A DNA stretch of 64,000 nucleotides from Apteryx mantelli (Eukaryota; Chordata; Aves; Apterygiformes; Apterygidae). The notes below the pieces were generated by a model that saw nothing but the letters and a program-made list of their open reading frames with translations, was not told where the DNA came from and did not search any database. The position numbers and the translations under genes are program-made. The number at the start of each line of letters is the position of its first letter. Positions within the stretch are counted from its first letter, which is position 1. Positions 36,590 through 48,666 of the stretch are shown piece by piece. The stretch spans positions 20,170,001 through 20,234,000 of the forward strand of contig NC_089981.1 in the NCBI RefSeq assembly GCF_036417845.1, written 5' to 3'.

Positions 36590-38354
36590 CTGTCTGGTCC
36601 TTAGCGTCAAATTACGAGCAAGATAAGGACAAGAGCTGACGAACGTCTTGGGTGGGGACGGGTGATTCTAGGAGTAAATATGCACGGTCCGAGTTAAGCG
36701 AGGAGGAGGTGGGGGAGACGTGATAACAGCCCGCAAATGTTTGCGGAAGGTAATCCCCCAGGCGGGGGCAGGGGTTGCCAAGGGTGGTGCAAAAAGGCCT
36801 CATGAGGCGAAACGGGATTAAATCAACGTGAAGGACACATTTAGGGAGTTCAAAGATACAAGGGGAGGAACGGCGGGGGCACACGCGCGAGCCCCGGCGG
36901 CGATCGTGCAAACCTTGTGCCCCGAGGAAGCCGGGTTGGAAAAGCCAGCGGTGAAACCTGCAGCATCGTTATGGTGGGAATCACCAGATGGAGCTGTTCC
37001 ACATCAGCTCACGAATTATTTCAATCCACAAGTGGATTTCAAGCGTTGCCTCCAGCACCCCTCTCTCTCCCCCCCACCCCATCACCGCCCAAATTCGCCC
37101 TGCTCGTGCGACGCGACGGGGGGAGAGCCGGCTCCTCTGACACACACCTCCGCCCCCGAGGAGAGTGGGTGGCCAGGAGCAGGGTGCACAGCTCGAGCGA
37201 GCCAGAACACCCCGTTAACGCACGCTTACTTTTGAAGGCAGATTGAGCCCTGATCCTCCGGCTTCGGCTCAGCCAGCAGCAGATAATGCTCTCGTTAGAG
37301 CTTAATTTCTGTGGCAGATGAGGCCCGTCCCACTGCTTCCTGGGGAGGATAGAAGGGATGTGTCAGGAGCATGGGAAAATCTGCCCTCTTTTTGCAGCGA
37401 TTACGTGCAACAACATCTTACGCGTCCCCTTTCATCCTACGGCGCTGTCAATGCCTTATCCAGACGAGACGCCCCGAAAAACGCAGCCACCACCGGAACA
37501 GAGCAAGACGGCTTGTTTACAAGACTGAGCGATGCTCCCGTGGCGGCCGAGGGCAGGAGGAAGAGGAGGCTGCCGTCTCCAGGTCCAGCGCAGGCGGTTC
37601 AGAAAGACGGCCTGCATTGTTCTAAATCAGGATAACCAGGCACTTCCGCAGCCCCTTTCCTATGGGAATCCTGACAGGTTGTTGTCTCCCTCCCCCTGCA
37701 AAAAGGGGGAAGCGCGGTTCCGGGGAGGTTGAAACACCTCATCCATCAAAAACCTCCCGAGAAGGGGAAACAGAGGCAGCTCCTGCACTGGAGAGTCTCG
37801 CAGTGAAAGCAAAAGGGGCCGTAACTGAAAGACGATCATGGCTGTGAGACCCAAGATAAGAACTTCCTTTCTCTTAAGGAAATTAGCCCCGAATCTTCTC
37901 TTTTGAAGGGTTTAGGAGACATGGGGAAGACGTGACTTGTCCTGTGGAGGTGCCTCTCTCCCCATCGTCTGCAGAGCCTGGACAACCAGCTTAAGCTTGG
38001 GCCATGTCCACACGGAGATACTGTCCCTTCCCCTCCCCTCCGAGTCCCATGAGGAGATAAACCCAGCTCGACTCTCCTGATCCGGGGCCTCGTTCCTGCA
38101 ATTTTCTCCCCATAGAAAGTAAAGCTTAGGAAGGAAGGAGGGCACTGCTGTAGACCTGGATCTCATCCTGGTCTGGTTTGGGGCATAGGTAGGGTGGCTG
38201 CCTGCTCCCAGGAGTGGGAGATTGCTCCTGCATCCCACAGTTTAGGTACGACCTCAGATAATTAACTTTTGGACACCTAAAGGACTGAATCAGTCTTAAA
38301 TATTTTGCTGGCATGGCAAGGAGAGTTAGTCATATATTTTTAGCCAGGCATTCT

Positions 38355-38590
38355 GGCTAAAAACATGGACGTGGGTCTACAGAGAGACGAGGCCATGGGA
38401 CAAGAGGTTGTTGGTGCTTTTTCCAGCATAGATTATTTGACTTTGGGTACTGGCAAAAGTTACACTAATAAAAAGCCTCTTTTGTGTGCAGGCTGTATCT
38501 GCAATGGGAGTGTTTGCTGGTAGTGCCAGATCATATATCAGGAACTTTTTAAGGGCAGACAAGGCCGTTGGAGAGGAGGGAGAGGTTGCA
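38355..38590. mobile_element. Possible degenerate non-autonomous DNA transposon
   Basis: This A/T-richer segment has phrases such as CTGGCAAAAGTTACACTAA and AGGGCAGACAAGGCC. They recall abundant non-autonomous DNA transposons of sauropsids with ends of the type GGCCTTGTCTACAC. The terminal inverted repeats are only weakly matched, and no target duplication was established. The family is not assigned. Confidence 0.25.
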
Positions 38591-40439
38591 CCGTGGCTGT
38601 CAGGGTTGGAGTTTCGCAGCGGAGGACTTTGGCGTGACAGGGATTAGCACCGTTGCCTTTGCGAAATCCTAAAACCGCCTCAAACCGAGGGGCCTGCACC
38701 GGACCCAGGGTTTTCCATCGCCGCCTGAGAGCGGCTCTTAGCGCGTCAGGCCAGAGTGACCGGCTGAGTCACACGGGCGGCGAATTAAGGAGCGCGATTC
38801 AAAGGCAGCCCGTTCTGCCGGCAGGCCCAAAGATTCAGCCATCGCCAAATAACCGGGATTTTGCCTCACCTGCTGATCCGTCGCTCGGTCGCAAGGCGAA
38901 GCCCCTCTGATATCAGCGCTCTGGAATTTTTTAATTTAACTTCGCCTTGGCTCGGTTTCTTTCACTTGACTTCTCCGGCCTGTTCGGCTCAGCCAGCTGA
39001 AAAGCAATTTCCAGTGTTAATGTCGCCCCAATTGCCGGCTCCTGATCGGAGCATCTGCTTACAAGTCAGGCCTGACTGGAGAGGGATTTTTCTCTCTGTT
39101 CCTCTGCTGATTCCCCACTGAATGATCTCCCCCCTCTCTGCTCTGCAATCTCAGCGTGGTTGGGGCATGACGTAAAAAACTAGGAAGCAGTGGGGAAGGC
39201 TGGACCACTAAGCATGATCTAAAACCACTCCTATGTTCCCTTTCGGGCCGCGGAGGCTGCTTTTCCGAACTCCTCCTGCTGCTTCCGAACACGCTGCTGG
39301 TGATCCGGGCCCTGGGACTTGCAGCTAGCAAGGCACCACGGAGCTCTCCGCGGGGAATTTCCCAAGGATGGGGATCGGGGGGGGGGAACAGAGGATGAAG
39401 TGGACCCGCAGGCTGATTACCGCGCTGGGAATTAATAGGCAGAGATTTAAAAAACAGGGGGTGACTGGAGTCAAGCTCTGGAAAATCCACATATACACGC
39501 CTAAATCCATAACTTTCTTAGCTATATCCTTCTGCTCCCAATGAGCTCGAGCTTTCCACGTGACAACTCCGATTATTATAATTCTAAGAGATTGCAGGGG
39601 ACGGGGAGGAAACATCTTCTCTACTTTTCTTCTATTTTTAAGAGCACATGATAGTGCTTTGATACAAAATTACATGTTTCACTGGTTCCTTTGGTATTTA
39701 CAGCCTCAGTCAAAGCCACCCCAGGTCAGTGGAAAGGCTGCCACTAACCTCACTAGCCTCTGGCCAGGACCCATAATCAGTCACTTTCCTCCTTGGTCTG
39801 CATCTGCTCTGCACACAGCAAAGATTGAGAAAAACACCCTCACATGCCCAAACACATGCAAATCCATCTGCAAAGCCACAGAAAATATCATGGGACAATA
39901 CTGCATTTAACTAGTTGCAGAAAACTTTGTAGATTAAAAATCTACAGTGTCGTTCAGGCTCCCATTCTTCTTCAGCCCTTGAAATTTCCACCCACTTTGG
40001 CTGTTTTTTAAGAGCAGCTAGTATCTCCAGGCAATTGGGCTGGGATTATTATAATTGTTGTTCCTGTGTGCGGAGCGACTGACGCAGATGTTTCTACAAT
40101 GGCTGCTTTATGAAATGACAAAATACATTTCAAACGCTCTAAGTAGGCAGCGTCGTTTGCATGAAGGCTGGTTTCCAAAATACCCACCGTCGATCCTCCC
40201 CTTTTCGGCTAGTGCTTGCGTGCGTCTCTGTCTTTCCCGTCAGGAAACCGTGAAAACACCGTTCCTCACACACAAGGCCACAGTGGATTTTGAGAATCCA
40301 AAACCTTGAGCGGGGCTCTGACCAAGCAAGCACCAAGCTGGACAGTGCTGCCACACCACGAAGAGCTTCTTGGCAAACAGCATGCCCTCATCGCAGTTAT
40401 TTGTCTCTTGTCAGAGGTGCTTAAACCCCTTAGCGGCAG

Positions 40440-40995
40440 GGTTTAAGGCCCAACACAGTGAAACAAGATGGCTCCGAGGCGAGCCCTCGAGCAGGCCTTC
40501 ACCTCAGGAGGGCCGCCATAAGACGTAGAGGCCCGCGACCGGCATTTCCCTCAGCAACCCTCAAAGGATCCGCCCCAACCACTCTGGCACCTTCAGCAAA
40601 GAGTCCCCCCGCCGCGAGCCGCCCGGGTAGTGCGGCCGGAGCTCGCCCTCCGCTGGGCGGGAGGGACGGAGGGAGGCGCCGCGGCGCCATCTTGTCAGCA
40701 ACGGTCGGCGGCGCCCTCCCTCGAGGGGTTCCCGCCAAGAGCGCAAGCCGCGCTGCGATTGGCCGGCGGGGCGGGCCAATGGCGGGGCGGTTGCTGGGCA
40801 GATTCCCGCCCAGGGGGAACGTTCGGGGAGGCGTGGGGTGGGGGCGGGGGGAGCGGGGTGCGCACGCGCGTGGGCACGTGGGCGCGCGCCGCCCGCTCAC
40901 TCCGCGGTCCGCGTCGAGGTGACACCGGGTCCGTTGCGTCCCGTCCTGTCGTGGGGCGCCTGGCGCCCGCGCTAACGCTTCGTTCCCCGCCGCCA
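40440..40995 (+). promoter_or_regulatory. BTBD18: BTBD18 CpG-island promoter
   Basis: GC-rich region ending in the presumed BTBD18 exon 1. Two inverted YY1-type motifs, CAAGATGGC at 40464-40472 and GCCATCTTG at 40686-40694, are 222 bp apart. Two opposed CCAAT boxes lie at 40758-40762 and 40776-40780, 18 bp apart, with GC boxes alongside. No TATA box was seen. Confidence 0.55.
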
Positions 40996-41302
40996 CCGGG
41001 CCCAGCAGGTACCGCACCCCGCGCGCCCCGCCCGGGCCCCGGCGAGGCGAGGCGCCAAAATCCCCCGGTTTTCCCCCAAAAATCCCCGTGGCCGGCGCCC
41101 CCTGGTGGCTGAGCTCCCCCCCAGGGCTTTGCCTGCCCCCCCTACCCCCTCGCAATGCGCCTGCCCCCAGGCCACGCTGAGCCTAATCCCAGTCCCGAAC
41201 CACCGGGTCCAGTTCAAACCAGGCCGCTGCCCCGGGGGGGGGGGGAAGACGGACACCGGGCCGCGGGGTCCCTAGCGCCACGCTGTCTCCGCAGGGGCAC
41301 CC

Positions 41303-42540
41303 ATGGGCTCTCCGGCGGCCGCGCCGCGGCTGCTGTACCGCAGCTCCCGGCTGCTGCGCGCCGCCTTCCTGCAGCTGCACCGGCAGCAGCAGCGGGCGGA
41401 CATCTTCTGCGACGTGGTCCTGCAAGCGGAAGGTGAGCGAGGGGGAAACCGCCCTCCGCCGGGCGCCCCCGGGAGCGGGGCCGCCACCGCCGCCGCGAGG
41501 GCTTGGGGTGCCGCCAAGGACGGGCGGAGCGGGGCTGCGACGGCCACCGTTGCTTTGCAGGCGAGGCCGTGCCCGCTCACTGCTGCGTCCTCTCCGTGTG
41601 CAGCCCCTTCTTCATGGAGCAACTGGCGCGGGAGCTGCCGCCCCGGGGCCGCAGGGTGGTGCTGGAGCTGGGGGGGCTGAAAATCGGGGCGCTGCGCAAG
41701 CTGGTGGATTTCCTCTACACGGCCGAGCTGGAGGTGTCGTGGGAGGAGGCGCAGGAGGTGCTGGCAGCCGCCCGGCAGCTCCGCGTGGCCGAGCTGGAGT
41801 CGCTGCAGCTGAAGGACGGGCGGCTGGTGAAGCCGGGCCCGAGCTGGCGGCTCGACCGCGGCTGCCTGCAGGCGCCTCGGCCCGATCCCGGCTCCGCCAG
41901 GCCGCCGGAGCGTCCCGTGGGGCAGCCGGCCGCCAGCCCTGGCGCAGGCGGCGGGCGGCGGGGTGGCCCCCCGCCAGAGAAGCTGCCGCCGCCGCCACTG
42001 GGGGCCAAGCGGCCCGGCTGCCCCAGCGCGGGGCCCGTGGGGCCGGTGAAGCTCAGGAAGGCGGTGAGCCGCGGCTGCTGGGAGGTGGTGCAGGAGGAGA
42101 GGTGCCCACCAGGGCCGCGACCTGCGCCCGAGGCCACCAGGGCCAGGCCAGAGGTGCCCGGCAGCGTGAGGGGCGACGTGCAGCCGCGGCCCAGGCTGGC
42201 ACCGGCCCCCACGGAGCTGCAGCCGCCTGCGGACGCCGCAGGTGGGGACGGCCTGCCCGCCGTGGGGGCCGCAGCCCACCGCTCTCCCCCCGGCAAGGCT
42301 CTGCCCCGCGCCCACCGCCCGAGGAAGCCGGCGCGGGGGCCCCCCGCCGGCAGGCAGGGCCGCGGGCTGCCGGGGGGCTGGGGGGCTGTGGCGCAGCCCA
42401 AGCGCAGCCGCCCCAGGGAGGCCGAGGAGGAGGAGGAGATCGACGTGGGCATTGCGGAGCCGCCGCTGCCCCCCGGCGCTGTCTGCGTCCGGCCCAACCC
42501 CTCCTCCGAGTCGGACGTGGACGTGGATATCCTGAGCTAG
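41303..42540 (+). CDS. BTBD18: BTB domain-containing protein 18, 2 coding exons, 369 aa (short form)
   Basis: Nuclear BTB protein; in mouse it promotes transcription elongation at a subset of pachytene piRNA loci. Coding exons are 41303-41432 and 41561-42540. A non-coding exon 1 probably ends at 41008 (CAGCAG|GTACCG) and exon 2 begins at 41295. Residues 1-125 carry the BTB/POZ fold: LYRSSRLLRAAFLQLHRQQQ, DIFCDVVLQAEGEAVPAHC and the GGLKIGALRKLVDFLYTAE segment all parallel human BTBD18. Two further human landmarks survive: VKLRKAVSRGCWEVVQE (about 206-222) and the acidic EEEEIDV...SSESDVDVDILS end. Human BTBD18 has 712 residues, so roughly half, mostly the low-complexity middle, is missing. 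Codon use is extremely GC-rich. A short functional orthologue is more likely than a pseudogene because the frame is intact. Confidence 0.88.
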
Positions 42541-42696
42541 GGCTGCCCCCCGCGGCGCCCCGGGCGAGGGGCCGCCGCGGTCGTGCGCGCGCCGAGGGCC
42601 ATGTTTCCCACGCCTGGGGCGAGGGAGGCAGAGCCCAGCCTGGCCCTGCTCCGCGCCTGTTAAAAAGGGGAGCACCGGGACTGGCGTTTTGTTGGA

Positions 42697-42702
42697 AATA
42701 AA
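42697..42702 (+). terminator. BTBD18: BTBD18 polyadenylation signal
   Basis: AATAAA 157 bases after the stop codon, followed by a GT-rich stretch (GTGCTGTCTGTG). It faces the SELENOH signal 92 bp away. Confidence 0.8.
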
Positions 42703-42793
42703 GCGTTGGAGCAGCGAGTGCTGTCTGTGCACCCCTCTTTCCCCCCCCCGCCCTTGCAGCAGGCAGCCCAGGCACGCCATGGGGTTGCAAAAA

Positions 42794-42799
42794 TTTATT
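42794..42799 (-). terminator. SELENOH: SELENOH polyadenylation signal
   Basis: TTTATT on plus is AATAAA on minus, downstream of the SELENOH SECIS element. Both genes' 3' ends therefore lie within about 120 bp. Confidence 0.75.
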
Positions 42800-42904
42800 G
42801 CAAAGCCGGAGCCGGGATAACCGCGTAGGGCAGCAGCTGTGTGGGTGGGGGAAAGCAGAGCCCAGGGGTGCCAGCACCCGTTACCCGCGCGGGGAGGGGG
42901 GGAG

Positions 42905-42977
42905 CTGCGGCATCGGAGACGAGACTGGGGCCGGCCGGTGCCCCCCCACTTGGTCACGCCTCCTCATGGATGCTCCT
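42905..42977 (-). promoter_or_regulatory. SELENOH: SECIS element in SELENOH 3'UTR
   Basis: Minus-strand hairpin with the SECIS core. The 5' ATGA is at 42967-42964 and the opposing GA lies within GAT at 42914-42912. Between them GGAGGCGTGAC pairs with GTCTCGTCTCC (10 of 11 positions, one G-T pair). An apical loop begins CAA and is closed by an inner TGGGG/CCCCA stem, the type II form. Below the core, GGAGC pairs with GCTCC as the lower helix. The position, in the 3'UTR of a gene with an in-frame TGA, fits selenocysteine insertion. Confidence 0.85.
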
Positions 42978-43009
42978 CCGGTCCCGCGGGGTCCCGAATC
43001 CTGGCCTGG

Positions 43010-43154
43010 CTGCGGGCGAGAGATGAACGGGGAGGGTCACGGCAGCGCTGGGGCCTGGCGGTTGCTCCCAGAGTTGCCTCCGTCCTTGTGTCGAGGAGGT
43101 CCCCAGGGAAAGGGGGGGGGGGTTCGGCCCCCCCCGGGGCGCCGTGCCGCTCAC
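43010..43154 (-). other. SELENOH: Possible 3'UTR intron of SELENOH
   Basis: After the stop there is a good minus-strand donor (GCGAG|GTGAGC, boundary 43155/43154). A pyrimidine-rich acceptor ending CCCGCAG lies at 43010-43011. Removing the 145 nt between them would bring the SECIS closer to the stop. This is inferred from sequence only. Confidence 0.45.
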
Positions 43155-43172
43155 CTCGCCGTGCCGCTGCCT

Positions 43173-43741
43173 CTAGGCCAGGCTTCGCTTCAGGGCCTCG
43201 GCGACGGCGGCGGGCTCGGGGAACTTGAGCTTGCGGGGCGGCCCCTTACCGATGCCGCTCCACAGCTCCACGGCTGCGGGCGACGGGGGGGGGGGCCGGG
43301 GTCAGGGCGGCCGGGGAGCCGCCGCCGCCCCCCGCCCCCCCCGCCCACCCCCCCCCCGCCCAGGCCACTCACTGCTGCCGTCTTCCTTCACCAGGGACAC
43401 CTCGAAGCTGTTCCTGCGCGGCGGCGCAGGGTTGATCTCCACGGCCAGGTGGGCCACGGCGCCGCGCAGGGCCTCGCTCACCGCCGCCGCGTTGCGCCCG
43501 AACACGCGTCAGCTCTTGCTGGGGGAAAGACGGGGGGGGGGGGAGTCACGGAGGGGGGGGGGGATGTGGGCACCCCCCCCCCAGCACCCCAAGCCAGGCG
43601 GGCCCCTCACCAGTGCTCGATGACCACGCGGGGGCCGGGGCCGCCCCGGGCCCGCTTCTGCGGCGCGTCCGCGTCCCCCCCGGTGTCGGCTTCGGCCTCG
43701 GCCGCCTTCTGGGCGCCGCGCTTCTTCCCGCGGGGAGCCAT
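43173..43741 (-). CDS. SELENOH: Selenoprotein H, 3 coding exons, 125 aa, Sec at residue 47
   Basis: Small nuclear/nucleolar thioredoxin-fold selenoprotein linked to redox and DNA-damage responses. Coding exons: 43741-43611, 43518-43373 and 43273-43173. The N-terminus MAPRGKKRGAQK is basic like human. Exon 2 opens with the redox motif C44-K-S-U47, whose TGA (43511-43509) is read as selenocysteine; human has CTSU. VFGRNAAAVSEAL, the NSFEVSLVKEDGS strand and GPPRKLKFPEP all match human SELENOH (122 aa). The ORF ends at TAG 43175-43173. An automatic caller would stop at the TGA. A non-coding exon 1 likely ends at 44064, joined to an acceptor one base before the ATG. The Sec reading is supported by the SECIS element at 42905-42977. 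Confidence 0.94.
43509..43511 (-). other. SELENOH: Selenocysteine TGA codon of SELENOH
   Basis: In-frame TGA within CKSUR, four codons into exon 2. Conserved SELENOH sequence continues for 78 codons afterwards to a TAG stop. Confidence 0.92.
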
Positions 43742-44064
43742 CCTGGGGAGAGGCGGGCGGCTGAGCGCCGGCGGCGTGGGGGGGGAGGCCCCGCTGCGGG
43801 GGTCGGGGACGGGGGGGGCCCTAGGGACGGGGATCCCGGGGTCCTGCTGGGGGGGGGAGGGAAGGGGGGACAGGGGGATCCTGCTGGGGGGGGGCAGGCA
43901 CGGGGCTCCGGAACCCCTCTATGGGAAGGGTTGGGGAGCCCCCCCGGACGCTGCTGTGGGGAACCCCAGGGGCCCTCCGGGAGGGGGCCCCGCTGTGCAG
44001 GGGGGCGCCGGGGCCGTGGGGGAGGGGGGGAAGGGGCGCGGGGAGCCGCGGGGCCGCCGCTACC

Positions 44065-44430
44065 TGCTGCGCCGCGCCGAGCACGTGGTAGCGCGCGGGG
44101 AATCGCTGCGGGCTGAACCACCGGCCCGGGGGGGGGGGGGGCGGCGCGGTGGGGGGCACGGGGCACAGGGCCGCCCCGCAGGCCAAGCGGTGTCGGTGGG
44201 CCGCGGTAACACCCTCCCCGGACCCCCGCCGCCGCACTGCGGCAGGATCCCCCCGCCGCTTTCCCGGTACACCGCCCGCGGGGCAGCCGGTGGGGGGGGG
44301 GGGCGGTAACCCCCCCCAGGGGACACAGTGGTTCCGCCCGCCCCCTTCTTCCCGCTGTATGCAGTGAGCGCTGAAGCCCCAGCCAATCACAGCGCGGCGG
44401 CCACGCCCCCTCAGTCACGTGACACCCCCC
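44065..44430 (-). promoter_or_regulatory. SELENOH: SELENOH promoter region
   Basis: CpG-rich DNA between the presumed non-coding exon 1 of SELENOH (donor 44064/44063) and the TMX2 3' end. It contains GTCACGTGAC at 44414-44423 (palindromic M-box/CLEAR-type E-box), CCAATCA near 44383 and a further CACGTG at 44082-44087. No TATA box was seen. Confidence 0.5.
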
Positions 44431-44478
44431 CCCGGTGCCCGCCCCGCAGCACAAGGACACGGCGCGGCGCTGGGGACC

Positions 44479-44484
44479 TTTATT
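44479..44484 (-). terminator. TMX2: TMX2 polyadenylation signal
   Basis: TTTATT on plus is AATAAA on minus, about 184 bases after the TMX2 stop. It lies only about 55 bp from the SELENOH promoter motifs, so the two same-strand genes are tightly packed. Confidence 0.75.
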
Positions 44485-44667
44485 GACAGCCGGGAGCAGG
44501 AGCGGCGCGGGGCGGCTCGGCCCCGCCAGCCCGGGCACGGGCTTCCCCCCGCCACCGCCGGGGAACAGCCCCCGCGGGCACGGGGCCGGGGCTGCCCCCC
44601 TCCGCGGCGCGGGGGCCGGTCCCCCCCCTCTGGCAAGGTGGCGACGACGACGTGGCGACAGCAGCTT

Positions 44668-46839
<2,172 letters not shown>

Positions 46840-47171
46840 CTTCCCTCCGCTCGCCCCCCGAGCTCTGCCGGCCACCGTACGGCCGCCCCGCGCCGATTGG
46901 GCCGGCCGCCTGCTTGTCAGCGGGAGGCGGGGCCCCCGCACCGCTGACCAATGGCGCGGCCCCGCTGCCAAGCGCTTCCGGCATCAAGCCGCAAAACGCG
47001 GGGAGGGCGGCCAATCAGAAGACTAGGCCCGCATCGCACGTAGCAACGGGAGGACGGGGCGGGGCGTAGGCAGCGTTCAACCAATCCGAGCCGAGCGCTT
47101 GGGGCGCGGCTCTCCCCCATAGGGCGGGGCGGCGCGGCCAGCCCGCCCCCGGCGCGGGGCACACTGGGAGC
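46840..47171. promoter_or_regulatory. Bidirectional TMX2/MED19 promoter
   Basis: The 332 bp between the two divergent ATGs form a CpG island without a TATA box. It has ATTGG at 46896-46900 and CCAAT at 46947-46951, 47011-47015 and 47081-47085, plus GC boxes. The spacing of the CCAAT boxes is 51-70 bp. Confidence 0.8.
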
Positions 47172-48666
47172 ATGGAGAATTTCTCGGCGCTCTTCGGCGG
47201 GGCCGAGCCGCCGCCGCCCGCCGCCGCTGCCGCGCTGGGCTTCGGGCCGGCCAAGGCGGCGGGCCCTGGAGTGGGGCCGCCCCCCGCCGCCGCAGCGCCG
47301 CCGCCCGGCGAGGACGCGGCCCGCAAGGCCGCCGCCGCCGGCCCCTTCTACCTGCTGCGGGAGCTGCCAGGTATGGGGCGGGGCGCCGCCAATCAGCGCG
47401 CGGGGGCGGGCGCCGCCCGCGATAGGCGGGGCGCTACGCCAATCGGCGGGGCAGAAGAGTCGCCGCGCTTCCGGAGGGAGGGGCAGGGATAACTGACAGC
47501 GCGTTCGGCCAATAAGAAAAGAAGGTGGTGGGTGGGGGCGGCCAGGTGCGAACTGACAGCCCGGCCTGCCAATGGGGTGCAAGGGGAGGGGAGGGGCTGC
47601 GCGGCTCAGCACCCAATAGGGGCGGTGGGGGCGGGCGCGGGGCCTCGCTGGGGTATCCCATAGTGCTTTGCGCTCCCGCCAACCTGGGCGGGGGGGGGCG
47701 CAGCGGGGCCGGGGGCGGCGGTGGGGGGAGGGGGGCGCCCGGCCACGTCCACGGCGGCCCCGCAGGCACCACGGAGCTGACGGGCAGCACCAACCTCATC
47801 ACGCACTACAACCTGGAGCACGCCTACAACAAGTTCTGCGGCAAGAAGGTGAAGGAGAAGCTCAGCAACTTCTTGCCCGACCTGCCGGGCATGATCGACC
47901 TGCCCGGCTCGCACGACAACAGCAGCCTGCGCTCCCTCATCGAGAAGCCCCCCATCTGCGGCAGCTCCTTCACCCCCCTCACCGGCACCATGCTCACGGG
48001 CTTCCGCCTCCACGCCGGCCCGGTGAGCCCCGGGGCGGCGGGAGGCAGCGGGGAGGGAGGTGCCCGGCGCGGCCTGACGGACCCCTCGCACTCTCTCGGC
48101 AGCTGCCCGAGCAGTGCCGCCTCATGCACATCCAGCCGCCCAAGAAGAAGAACAAGCACAAGCACAAGCAGAGCCGCACGCAGGATCCCGTTCCTCCGGG
48201 TAAGGGACGCGCCTCGCTGCCGCGGCCTCCCCCTCGAGAAGCCTGCCGGGCTCCCTGCTCACCCGGCCCTCTTGTTTTCTTCAGAAACCCCCTCGGACTC
48301 TGACCACAAGAAGAAAAAGAAGAAAAAAGAGGAGGATCCTGAACGGAAGAGGAAGAAGAAAGAGAAGAAGAAAAAGAAGGTAGGTGGGGAGAGCCGGGCT
48401 CTCGCCCGTGACCCTCCTGCGTGCGCCCGTGGGAGCTGCCTGGCCTGGGGAGCAGCAGGGGAGGGAGCTGCCGAGCGGCTCTTCCCCGGGGCGCCCTGGC
48501 GCTGCCGGTCAGCAGGAGGGTGGCGGGGGCTGCGCGATGCCAGGGAGGGTGCTGGTGGGCTCACGGGGACGCGTGTGTCTCTGTCCTTCCTTCCCAGAAC
48601 CGGCACAGCCCGGAGCACCCGGGCGTGGGCAGCTCGCAGGCCAGCAGCAGCAGCAGCCTGCGCTGA
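47172..48666 (+). CDS. MED19: Mediator complex subunit 19, 5 exons, 238 aa
   Basis: Head-module subunit of Mediator, linking gene-specific regulators such as REST and RNA polymerase II. Exons: 47172-47370, 47766-48022, 48103-48199, 48285-48379 and 48598-48666. The start MENFSALFGGAEPPP is conserved. A Pro/Ala-rich N-terminus leads to GPFYLLRELPG. The core TELTGSTNLITHYNLEHAYN and the KVKEKLSNFLPDLPGMIDLPG stretch are near-identical to human. The tail is very Lys-rich (KKKNKHKHKQSR, then long K/E runs) and ends SSQASSSSSLR. Human length is 244. An ATTAAA signal at 48949-48954 ends the transcript about 285 bases past the stop. It converges on ZDHHC5. Confidence 0.96.
47380..47630. repeat. MED19: CCAAT-box array in MED19 intron 1
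   Basis: Five CCAAT motifs at 47389, 47439, 47509, 47569 and 47613, spaced 44-70 bp apart. Two copies carry an upstream AACTGACAGC with a 60 bp period (47491 and 47551). The array continues the spacing of the four CCAAT boxes in the promoter on the other side of exon 1. Confidence 0.7.

Larger units (their letters stand above)
35871..40430. other. Intergenic region between CTNND1 and BTBD18
   Basis: About 4.5 kb between two head-to-head promoters. Base composition falls toward ordinary levels, notably at 37.8-40.3 kb, where A/T-rich segments occur. One exon-like segment (36494-36589, minus) and one possible transposon relic (about 38.38-38.59 kb) are listed separately. Nothing else was recognised. 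Confidence 0.6.

Noticed and set aside
41272-42957. 561-codon minus-strand frame across BTBD18
   Set aside because: It is the antisense shadow of a very GC-rich coding exon; the plus strand carries the recognisable BTB protein.
43509-43511. Premature stop making SELENOH a pseudogene
   Set aside because: The TGA falls at the known selenocysteine position and a SECIS hairpin is present downstream.
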